A stretch of DNA of 5,606 nucleotides from Cyanobacteria bacterium UBA1221 (lineage in GTDB: Bacteria > Cyanobacteriota > Vampirovibrionia > Gastranaerophilales > Gastranaerophilaceae). Below the pieces are notes generated by a model. That model searched no databases. It was not told the DNA's origin and saw only the letters and a program-made list of their open reading frames with translations. Shown here in pieces: positions 1 to 5,606 of the stretch. Made by a program: the position numbers and the translations under genes. The DNA is taken from assembly GCA_002309425.1 (NCBI GenBank), contig DBXD01000084.1, positions 1 to 5,606 on the forward strand, given 5' to 3'. Each line of letters starts with the position of its first letter. The stretch's first letter is position 1.

Positions 1-3
1 TTA

Positions 4-1050
4 CTAGCCGCTGAAAGTTTTGAAAGTATCCTGAGTATTCTTTTCGATAACTTTTGAAACGGCTTCCATTTCTGTCTGGATAGCATTTCTTTCTGTATCC
101 AACTGTTTCAGGCGTAATTCCAGAGAACGGTCTTCTGCTTGTATAATTTCGATTCTGCTGTTAATATCCTGAACAGATTTATCATATTGAGCTTTATCGT
201 ATTCGTACTGATTGTGAGCGGCTTCGTAAGCAGCCTGATCGGTAGTGGTACTTGTAACCAGCGGATAAGTGATGTCGTTGTTATTAACATCCTGGAAGGT
301 AATATTCATATATCTTCCGCCGGAATCTTTTTCTAATCTTGCAATAATACCGCCCATTTCATCTCTCTCGATTTCACGACCGACAGTATAAGCCTGAATG
401 AAAGTCTGAGAGCTTCCTGTTTCGCTGTATATTGCTGCATCTAATGCAGCTTTATCATAGAAAGTAGGAATCCAGTCATTAGCTGATGTATCCAGTTTAT
501 AAATAACATAACAATTGTCTACATCGATACCATACTTGTTATTAAGCATTTGTTTATATTCTTCTTCTTCGCGAAGAACATCTCGAATTTGATCTTCAGT
601 CAAAGTCTTTAGGTAAGGATCATTTTCTCTGAAATAGAGATCAAGGTTTTCAAAAGTTCCTCCCATTTTTCTGAGAACTTTAGACCCGACTCTGTATGGA
701 TGGTCAGGCTCACCAGCTGATCTTGTAACTATAGATGACGGAGCAGCAACAACGGCATGGTCGTTAGTCCAAGTTCTTGTATAATTAACTAAGTAGGTAC
801 CGTCAGCCTGAGCGATTAAAGAATTAATAGTATTTTCCAAAGCGCCATCGGTGAATGAGTAGACTGTCTTAGTGTAGTCATCAACACTCGGAGGGATAGG
901 AACGCTCATCCCCAACAGGTCATTGTAGTAGTTGGCGCTTTTGTTAGCCAACATAGTACGTTGTTGGTTGACTTGCTGTCCTTCATATTCGGTATTTGTT
1001 TTTCTCGCCGTCAGACCTAGAAATCTGGCTTGAGATGCTGCCATACCCAT
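4..1050 (-). CDS. Unnamed coiled-coil protein of a Gastranaerophilales-like family, probably sigma-28 regulated
   Basis: I recognise the family but know no proven function. From the preferred start the protein has 348 residues, with no signal peptide or membrane segment visible. The N-terminus (M-G-M-A-A-S-Q-A-R-F-L-G-L-T-A-R-K) is followed by a Gln/Asn-rich helical stretch (about residues 20-45). The middle part is mixed and rich in Asp, Asn, Thr and Tyr. A long charged, probably coiled-coil segment (about 271-339) ends in a short tail, F-K-T-F-S-G. Helical ends around a variable middle recall flagellar axial proteins, but this is only an analogy. An in-frame ATG at 1081-1083 would give 359 residues, but it lacks a Shine-Dalgarno site and overlaps the expected transcription start. 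The ATG at 1048-1050 has GAAAGGG 8 bases upstream. Codons such as CGT, CTG and ATC appear more often than in the neighbours, which may mean high expression. The gene ends TAG, followed directly by an in-frame TAA at 1-3. Confidence 0.85.
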   Translation of the reverse strand: MGMAASQARFLGLTARKTNTEYEGQQVNQQRTMLANKSANYYNDLLGMSVPIPPSVDDYTKTVYSFTDGALENTINSLIAQADGTYLVNYTRTWTNDHAVVAAPSSIVTRSAGEPDHPYRVGSKVLRKMGGTFENLDLYFRENDPYLKTLTEDQIRDVLREEEEYKQMLNNKYGIDVDNCYVIYKLDTSANDWIPTFYDKAALDAAIYSETGSSQTFIQAYTVGREIERDEMGGIIARLEKDSGGRYMNITFQDVNNNDITYPLVTSTTTDQAAYEAAHNQYEYDKAQYDKSVQDINSRIEIIQAEDRSLELRLKQLDTERNAIQTEMEAVSKVIEKNTQDTFKTFSG

Positions 1051-1058
1051 AGTACGTG

Positions 1059-1065
1059 CCCTTTC
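1059..1065 (-). promoter_or_regulatory. Ribosome binding site that decides the start of the coiled-coil gene
   Basis: On the minus strand GAAAGGG lies 8 bases before the ATG at 1048-1050. The more upstream in-frame ATG (1081-1083) has only CCTGCCGTCATGC before it, with no purine-rich match. The site therefore favours the start that gives a protein beginning M-G-M-A-A-S-Q. Another ATG two codons further (1042-1044) is a possible alternative. Confidence 0.6.
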
Positions 1066-1085
1066 ATTTAATTTCCGTACCATGC

Positions 1086-1112
1086 ATGACGGCAGGTATG
1101 CAAAAAACTTTA
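1086..1112 (-). promoter_or_regulatory. Sigma-28 (FliA/SigD-type) promoter of the coiled-coil gene
   Basis: Read on the minus strand, TAAAGTTT (1105-1112) is followed by exactly 11 bases and then GCCGTCAT (1086-1093). The known enterobacterial sigma-28 consensus is TAAAGTTT-N11-GCCGATAA, so the -35 box matches 8 of 8 and the -10 box 5 of 8. The Bacillus SigD form is TAAA-N15-GCCGATAT. Here both the TAAA and GCCG cores and the spacing match, with 6 of 8 in the -10 box. Transcription should begin about 7 bases downstream, near 1078-1080, leaving a short leader of roughly 30 bases before the preferred ATG. No convincing sigma-70 promoter was seen between it and nadC. The role is inferred from the sequence match alone. 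Confidence 0.65.
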
Positions 1113-1184
1113 ATTTTTTGTCTATTATTTGTAATATTTCTTAACAAACATGCTGAAAAACAAGCTATATCAGGGTTTTAAAAT

Positions 1185-2018
1185 TTATAAAATATCTAAT
1201 CCCAAATCTAAAGTCGGAGCTTTTGCAACAATTGCACTTGAAGAAATTATATCGACTCCGCATTGGGCAATAGAATATACGGTATCTAAAGTTACATTTC
1301 CGCTTGCTTCAACAATAGCCTGTTTATTTATTATTTGGCATGCATTTTTCATATCTTCTAATGTCATATTATCAAGCATAATTATATCTGCGCCGGATAA
1401 AACCGCTTCTCTGACTTGTTCAAGGTTGTCACACTCGACTTCAATTTTGTGTGCGTGAGAAATGTTTTCTCTAAGCTGTCTTACCGCATTTGTGATAGAG
1501 CCTGCAAACTTTATATGATTATCTTTTATCATTGCACAATCAGACAGATTAAATCTGTGGAGTGCACCGCCTCCTGTTTTAACTGCATACTTTTCAAATG
1601 CCCTGAAGTTCGGGGTCGTTTTCCTTGTGTCAACAATTTTTGCGGGTAATTCTCCGATAGCCTTTTGGTATTTATTGGTTTCCGTTGCAATTCCACTCAT
1701 TCGCTGGATATAATTAAGTGCTACTCTTTCTCCCATGAGTATTGCTCTTGCCGGACCTTTTATATCTGCAATTTTATCTCCCTTTGATATTTCATCGCCG
1801 TCTTTTAAATAAAAATTAACCTCAACCTCTTGGGATAATATTTTAAAAACGGTTTTAAAAACTTCCGTACCGCATAAAATTCCATCTACTCTTGAATTTA
1901 AGCATGCTGACAAAGTTTCTGTTTCACCTGTCAGGTTTTCGGTTGTGATGTCGCCAAAGCCAATATCTTCTTTTAATGCGGCTTTTATATGGTCTTCTAT
2001 ATAAAAATTACTAAGCAA
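1185..2018 (-). CDS. nadC: Nicotinate-nucleotide pyrophosphorylase (quinolinate phosphoribosyltransferase)
   Basis: NadC is a cytoplasmic enzyme. It joins quinolinate to PRPP, releasing CO2 and pyrophosphate, to give nicotinate mononucleotide, the last step of de novo NAD ring synthesis. Family motifs appear in order, numbered from the chosen start: the N-terminal A-L-K-E-D-I-G-F-G-D-I-T-T; D-T-R-K-T-T-P-N-F-R (130-139); G-G-G-A-L-H-R (149-155); K-D-N-H (165-168); E-V-E-C (193-196); L-D-N (215-217); and E-A-S-G-N (237-241). The Arg, His and Lys residues in these match the substrate-binding set of the family. The length of 277 residues is normal. The start chosen is TTG at 2016-2018, because AAGGAG lies 9 bases upstream. 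An ATG at 2034-2036 (283 residues) is possible but has no such site. A TTG at 2085-2087 (300 residues) would add an unneeded tail deep inside nadB. The gene overlaps the end of nadB by 8 bases. The C-terminal loop S-S-S-A-I-V-A-K-A-P-T differs from the common S-V-G-x-L-T-H-S form. Confidence 0.95.
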   Translation of the reverse strand: MLSNFYIEDHIKAALKEDIGFGDITTENLTGETETLSACLNSRVDGILCGTEVFKTVFKILSQEVEVNFYLKDGDEISKGDKIADIKGPARAILMGERVALNYIQRMSGIATETNKYQKAIGELPAKIVDTRKTTPNFRAFEKYAVKTGGGALHRFNLSDCAMIKDNHIKFAGSITNAVRQLRENISHAHKIEVECDNLEQVREAVLSGADIIMLDNMTLEDMKNACQIINKQAIVEASGNVTLDTVYSIAQCGVDIISSSAIVAKAPTLDLGLDIL

Positions 2019-3624
2019 AGCAGAGTTCTCCTTCATCTTTTGTAATGCAGCTGTGAATAGGATTCTCCGATAATTCCGGATAATCAAGTCTGTAATGAGC
2101 GCCTCTTGACTCCTTGCGATTCAATGCTGAAATTGCTATCAGTCTTGCAACAATAAGCATGTTGCGAAATTCGTATTCACTTTTACTTGCACATTTTGAA
2201 GTTTTATTGAATTTATTTATTAATACATTAATTTTTTCCAAACCTGTACTTATTGATTTACTATCCCGAAGTATTCCCAGATAAGACCACATTATATCTT
2301 TTAATTCCGCTTTAAAAGAATTCACGTCAATTTCCGAATCTTCACCATCAAAGGAATATTCATCAATAATATTTTTTATATTTTCATCAATCTGTTTCGG
2401 GGCATTCAGGTTCTCGGTTTTCAGGAAGTTTGCCACTTCATAAGCACAAACAACACATTCTAACAGAGAATTGCTTGCCAATCTGTTTCCTCCGTGCAAG
2501 CCTGTTGAAGAAGCCTCCCCGATAGCAAATAAACCTTTCAGAGAGGATTGCCCTTCTATATTTGTTTTTATCCCGCCCATAAAATAGTGGGCAGCAGGTG
2601 CAACGGGTATAAAATCTTTTGTAATATCAATACCGTTTTCCAGGCATTTGTTTGAAATATTCGGAAAACGCTCAGCAATTTTCTTTGCATCAATACATGT
2701 TGCATTAAGGTAAACGCAATCCGTATTGTTAGAACGCATCTCGTTAAAGTTTGCGCGGGTAACAATATCTCTGGGGGCAAGTTCTTTTCTTTCGTCATAT
2801 TTATACATAAATTCAACGCCGTCAGAATCAACAAGTTTTGCGCCTTCACCTCTGACCGCTTCGGATATCAGAAATCTGTTTTCTCCGTTATCAATAGCAA
2901 GTGCTGTCGGGTGAAACTGTATAAATTCCATATCCTGCAAAATCGCCCCTGCTCTGTATGCTAAAGCAATACCGTCACCTGTTGCGCCTGCCGGATTTGT
3001 TGTATATTTATACAGTTGTCCTATACCGCCGGTTGCAAGTATTACGACAGGAGAATACACGATTTCGTATTCTTTTGTAATATCGTTAAATACTATTAAG
3101 CCCCTGCATTCTGATTTTGCATTAACCAATAATTCAACGGCTAAGGATTGTTCATATACGTCAATATTGTTATTGGATAAAAGACTTTTGCAGAGTGCCT
3201 GCTCAATCATTCTGCCTGTCGCATCTCCGCCCGAATGAAGAACTCTGTTTACACTATGTGCAGCTTCTAGTGTATATGTCCAATTTCCGTTTTCGTCTTT
3301 ATCAAATTCAACTCCATAGTTAAGTAAATCCTTTATAACTCTGTCTGAATTTTCTGAAATAAATTTTACTGTATTGAGTTCGCTAAGACCTGCCCCGGCT
3401 TTTAGAGTATCACTTATGTGTGAGGAGGTAGAGTCCTGCGTATTTTCTTTTATAACTCCGACCATTCCGCCCTGAGCATAACGGGAATTACTTTCTCCGA
3501 GTTTTGATTTTGTGATGAGTAAAATTCCGTCCGGCAAATTTGCCTGCTGCTCTATTTTCAGTGCGGCATAAAGTCCTGCGATACCGCTTCCTACAATAAC
3601 TGTGGAGTATTTTGAATATTTCAT
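2011..3624 (-). CDS. nadB: L-aspartate oxidase
   Basis: NadB is an FAD enzyme that oxidises L-aspartate to iminoaspartate, the substrate of quinolinate synthase NadA in de novo NAD synthesis. The 537 residues are close to the 540 of E. coli NadB. The N-terminus carries the FAD-binding Rossmann motif G-S-G-I-A-G (12-17). S-R-Y-A-Q-G-G (47-53) and H-S-G-G-D-A-T-G-R (130-138) follow. Residues aligning by motif with the E. coli catalytic set are present: E120 (E121), H238 in F-H-P-T-A-L (H244), R285 in A-P-R-D-I-V (R290) and H346 in A-A-H-Y-F-M-G-G (H351). The flavin-binding end motif is G-E-A-S-S-T-G-L-H-G-G-N-R (369-381). A helical C-terminal domain includes S-R-G-A-H-Y-R (506-512). The ATG start has TGAGG (3630-3634) 5 bases upstream. 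The gene leads a two-gene operon with nadC, and nadA is not beside it. Family members can pass electrons to O2 or fumarate; in an anaerobic host, fumarate would be the likely acceptor (inference). Confidence 0.97.
   Translation of the reverse strand: MKYSKYSTVIVGSGIAGLYAALKIEQQANLPDGILLITKSKLGESNSRYAQGGMVGVIKENTQDSTSSHISDTLKAGAGLSELNTVKFISENSDRVIKDLLNYGVEFDKDENGNWTYTLEAAHSVNRVLHSGGDATGRMIEQALCKSLLSNNNIDVYEQSLAVELLVNAKSECRGLIVFNDITKEYEIVYSPVVILATGGIGQLYKYTTNPAGATGDGIALAYRAGAILQDMEFIQFHPTALAIDNGENRFLISEAVRGEGAKLVDSDGVEFMYKYDERKELAPRDIVTRANFNEMRSNNTDCVYLNATCIDAKKIAERFPNISNKCLENGIDITKDFIPVAPAAHYFMGGIKTNIEGQSSLKGLFAIGEASSTGLHGGNRLASNSLLECVVCAYEVANFLKTENLNAPKQIDENIKNIIDEYSFDGEDSEIDVNSFKAELKDIMWSYLGILRDSKSISTGLEKINVLINKFNKTSKCASKSEYEFRNMLIVARLIAISALNRKESRGAHYRLDYPELSENPIHSCITKDEGELCFA
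2028..2033 (-). promoter_or_regulatory. nadC ribosome binding site inside the nadB 3' end
   Basis: AAGGAG on the minus strand lies 9 bases before the TTG at 2016-2018 and within the codons for the last residues of NadB. Ribosomes finishing nadB (stop TAG, 2011-2013) would pass over it and end next to the nadC start, the usual arrangement for translational coupling. If nadC instead starts at the ATG at 2034-2036, this stretch is simply its second and third codons (Lys-Glu). Confidence 0.55.
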
Positions 3625-3700
3625 TTCAGCCTCAATATATTTTTGCTAACAATATAATACCGTAAAAATAAAAAATAAAATAGAAAATGGGCTAAACTTT

Positions 3701-3729
3701 TTGTTAAATAATAATTATAAATATATATT
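3701..3729 (+). promoter_or_regulatory. Candidate sigma-70 promoter for the glycosyltransferase gene
   Basis: TTGTTA (3701-3706) is followed by 17 bases and TATATT (3724-3729), matching the housekeeping consensus TTGACA-N17-TATAAT in 4 of 6 and 5 of 6 positions. It would give a leader of about 40 bases. The region is so AT-rich that such a match can arise by chance. A second -10-like box, TATTAT, sits at 3735-3740. Confidence 0.35.
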
Positions 3730-3763
3730 TGTGATATTATACATTCAGGAATTATTTATTATG

Positions 3764-3770
3764 TAAGAGG
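3764..3770 (+). promoter_or_regulatory. Ribosome binding site of the glycosyltransferase gene
   Basis: TAAGAGG lies 7 bases before the ATG at 3778-3780 and sets that start. Just upstream, an ATG at 3761-3763 is followed at once by TAA, so it cannot be the gene start. Confidence 0.6.
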
Positions 3771-3777
3771 ATTATTA

Positions 3778-5606
3778 ATGTCCGGTGTTATAAATGTTGG
3801 TATTGCGTGTGATGACAATTATGCCCGATATGCAGGGGTGGTAGTTGCATCAATTCTTATAAATGCACTGCCTGAAACATCTCTTGCTTTATATATTTTG
3901 GATGGCGGAATTAGTGAAGAAAACAAGGAGAAAATTAAATCCTTAACTTCAATAAAGCCGTGTGAGATTAACTTTGTACCAATAGATGAAAGTCTGTTTG
4001 AAGATTATAAAAAAATAAAAACACATTCTTACATTTCTATTGCGACATATTACAGGCTAAAACTTGCAACTTTGCTTCCGAATATTGACAAAATAATATA
4101 CTTTGACTGTGATATGGTGGTAAACAGGGATTTGAGCAGTTTATTCAGAATTAATATTGAGGAAGCGGTAATTGCAGGGGCTCAGGATATTAACTTCAGA
4201 ATGTTGAAGAAAAATTCTTCATATGTAAATGCCGGTATGGTTGTTATGGATTTGAAGAAAATCAGAGATGAAAATATTGAAGATTTATTCTTAGAGTATA
4301 CAAAAGCCCACATTGATACTATAAAAATGGGTGATCAGGAGATTCTGAATGAAGTTTTGCAGGGCAGGATAAAAGTTATAGACCCTCGCTGGAACGTTCA
4401 GACAAGTAATTTTACAAATCGCTCAATTTATACCAAAGAACCTTGGATAATTCACTATGTAGGACAGCAAAAACCCTGGAAATACGGGAACTGGAACTAT
4501 CATACGGAGTATTATTATAAATATTTGAGTTTTACCCCGTGGAAACTTGATGAACAGGGACTGAAAAAACTTAAAAAGAGTAAAAGAATTGCACTTATTA
4601 AATATATACAATATCGGCCGTTCATCTTCTTGCGTCCGAGATTTTACAAAGCAATAATTGAAACATACATTAAACCCTGGTATGAAAATGTAACAAGGTA
4701 TAAAAGACCTGTAATCAGAGAAAATACATTTTTAATCTGGGAACCGTGCAGTTACTCTCATGCCGAAGTTGTTCCGGGTTATGCCAAATATTTACTGGAT
4801 TTAGGGTATCACGTATCTGTTCTGCTTAATCCTGACAGGTATGACGAGGGTTTGTTCTCAAGATTCGGGCATGAAAATATAAGTTATAACAGACTGACCC
4901 GTTCTGAAACGAAGAAGTTTTTTAAAAACGCAAAGTTGAGAAAAATTCAGGGTGTTCTTGTTACAACGGTTGGTAAACTTTGTGACAGAATACATTACGG
5001 CGATGTTTATAATTGTTTTAATAAGAGTTTAAGTCCGTCAAAATTATTATTGGTGGAACACGGTATTAAAACCTCTGTTGATGCCGGAACATGGCAGGAC
5101 AAAATTATTACTCTCAGAAAAATGGATTATAAGGGAGCAAGCACTACCGTTGTAAACCCGCATTATTTCGGGCATGTAAAGATTACTCCAAAAAATGAAG
5201 ATATTACCCGTTTTATAACCATTGGTGCAATACAAAGCAAAAAGAAAAACAATGAACTCATTGTAAATGCCGTAAAAATTTTGTACGATGAGGGATATAG
5301 AAATTTTAAAGTAACGGTTGCGGGCAAGGGCAGTATGAAAGGAATACCGGATGAACTTCTTCCGTATTTTGATATTACGGGCAGAATTTCTTTTTCCGAT
5401 TTGTATAAAGAACTTGAAAAAGCTGATTTTATACTGACTTCCTATAACGAGAAGCAACATTCAAGGTATAAAACCTGGAGTACAAGCGGAAATTTTCAGC
5501 TCGTATACGGGTTTTTAAAGCCTTGTGTTATTACTGAGGATTTTGCACCAATAAACGGTTTTGACAAATTTAATTCAGTTATTTATAAATCAGATGATGA
5601 TTACGC
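3778..5606 (+). CDS. Two-domain glycosyltransferase: GT8 domain fused to a GT-B-like domain (3' end cut off)
   Basis: The frame stays open for 609 codons to the window edge, so the C-terminus is missing. Residues 5-240 look like a GT8 (GT-A fold) retaining glycosyltransferase. They begin V-G-I-A-C-D-D-N-Y, carry the metal-binding DxD motif D-C-D (110-112), then V-N-A-G-M-V-V-M-D (150-158), G-D-Q (185-187) and the family-end motif H-Y-V-G-Q-Q-K-P-W (226-234). Residues 262-311 form a basic, aromatic linker. From about 317 a second domain resembles a GT-B fold: F-L-I-W-E-P at its start, V-E-H-G (426-429), then a likely nucleotide-sugar-binding half with I-T-I-G-A-I (480-485), V-A-G-K-G (515-519) and S-G-N-F-Q-L-V-Y-G-F (570-579). 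GT8 enzymes of this kind add galactose or glucose to lipopolysaccharide or other surface glycans; the donor and acceptor here are unknown. No signal peptide is seen, so action at the inner face of the membrane is likely. The gene is divergent from nadB. The GT8 call is firm and the second domain less so. Confidence 0.88.
   Translation, partial: MSGVINVGIACDDNYARYAGVVVASILINALPETSLALYILDGGISEENKEKIKSLTSIKPCEINFVPIDESLFEDYKKIKTHSYISIATYYRLKLATLLPNIDKIIYFDCDMVVNRDLSSLFRINIEEAVIAGAQDINFRMLKKNSSYVNAGMVVMDLKKIRDENIEDLFLEYTKAHIDTIKMGDQEILNEVLQGRIKVIDPRWNVQTSNFTNRSIYTKEPWIIHYVGQQKPWKYGNWNYHTEYYYKYLSFTPWKLDEQGLKKLKKSKRIALIKYIQYRPFIFLRPRFYKAIIETYIKPWYENVTRYKRPVIRENTFLIWEPCSYSHAEVVPGYAKYLLDLGYHVSVLLNPDRYDEGLFSRFGHENISYNRLTRSETKKFFKNAKLRKIQGVLVTTVGKLCDRIHYGDVYNCFNKSLSPSKLLLVEHGIKTSVDAGTWQDKIITLRKMDYKGASTTVVNPHYFGHVKITPKNEDITRFITIGAIQSKKKNNELIVNAVKILYDEGYRNFKVTVAGKGSMKGIPDELLPYFDITGRISFSDLYKELEKADFILTSYNEKQHSRYKTWSTSGNFQLVYGFLKPCVITEDFAPINGFDKFNSVIYKSDDDY

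Larger units (their letters stand above)
3625..3777. promoter_or_regulatory. Divergent AT-rich promoter region between nadB and the glycosyltransferase gene
   Basis: These 153 bases separate two genes read away from each other, so both promoters should lie here. The stretch is very AT-rich, with many A/T runs around 3661-3730. For nadB, the minus strand offers TATTAT-like -10 boxes near 3650-3660, but no good -35 box at the right distance. I saw no clear inverted repeat for an NAD repressor (NadR, NrtR or NiaR type) and no riboswitch-like structure. Confidence 0.55.

Noticed and set aside
1..6. Tandem stop codons TAG TAA ending the coiled-coil gene
   Set aside because: This is a real sequence feature, but common in strongly expressed genes and not notable on its own.
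139..336. Plus-strand open frame of 65 codons with a hydrophobic stretch
   Set aside because: It is antisense to the C-terminal coiled coil of the first gene. The hydrophobic residues come from reading the charged coil codons backwards.
1113..1184. Possible terminator after nadC
   Set aside because: Only 3-4 base-pair stems could be made (for example CTGA with TCAG), with no GC-rich stem followed by a T run. No terminator can be supported, so nadBC transcripts may read into the coiled-coil gene.
1150..1458. Plus-strand open frame of 102 codons
   Set aside because: It lies opposite nadC, whose family motifs are clear. The product is compositionally odd and no ribosome binding site is apparent, so it is a shadow frame.
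3761..3766. ATG followed directly by TAA before the glycosyltransferase, a possible regulatory start-stop element
   Set aside because: In such AT-rich DNA this is easily chance. It has no ribosome binding site of its own, and its TAA is the start of the real site, TAAGAGG.
3625..3777. NAD-related operator or riboswitch upstream of nadB
   Set aside because: I looked for inverted repeats and conserved stems and found only low-complexity A/T runs.
5047..5460. Minus-strand open frame of 137 codons
   Set aside because: It lies opposite the glycosyltransferase frame, which is open throughout and shows recognisable motifs. The minus product is a Phe/Ile-rich artefact of AT-rich DNA.

Overview
The window is low-GC bacterial DNA holding three complete genes and one gene cut off by the right edge. 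Three genes are on the minus strand: an unnamed coiled-coil protein, nadC and nadB. One is on the plus strand: a large two-domain glycosyltransferase that continues past base 5606. No rRNA, tRNA, CRISPR array, insertion sequence or phage gene was found. The best guess for the host is an uncultured gut bacterium of the Gastranaerophilales (Melainabacteria/Vampirovibrionia, the non-photosynthetic relatives of Cyanobacteria). This rests mainly on the first gene, whose N-terminus (M-x-M-A-A-S-Q-A-R-F-L-x-L-T-A-R-K) I recall as typical of a multi-copy protein family in those genomes. It is a judgement from memory and has not been searched.

Region 1 (about 1-1112, minus strand) is the coiled-coil protein. 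Just upstream is a close match to the promoter of the flagellar/alternative sigma factor sigma-28 (FliA/SigD type): TAAAGTTT, 11 bases, GCCGTCAT. This promoter would start transcription at about 1078-1080, inside or past the first in-frame ATG (1081-1083). Translation therefore probably starts 11 codons later, at the ATG at 1048-1050, which has a good ribosome binding site. This is the most interesting observation in the window.

Region 2 (1185-3624, minus strand) is a nadB-nadC operon for de novo NAD synthesis. NadB (L-aspartate oxidase) makes iminoaspartate. NadA (quinolinate synthase), which is not in the window, would convert it to quinolinate, and NadC turns quinolinate into nicotinate mononucleotide. 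The two genes overlap, and the likely nadC ribosome binding site lies inside the last codons of nadB, which suggests coupled translation.

Region 3 (3625-3777) is a very AT-rich divergent promoter region between nadB and the glycosyltransferase. Region 4 (3778-5606, plus strand) encodes at least 609 residues: an N-terminal GT8-type (GT-A fold) domain, a strongly basic and aromatic linker, and a second domain that looks like a GT-B glycosyltransferase. It probably builds cell-surface glycan and appears functionally unrelated to the nad genes.
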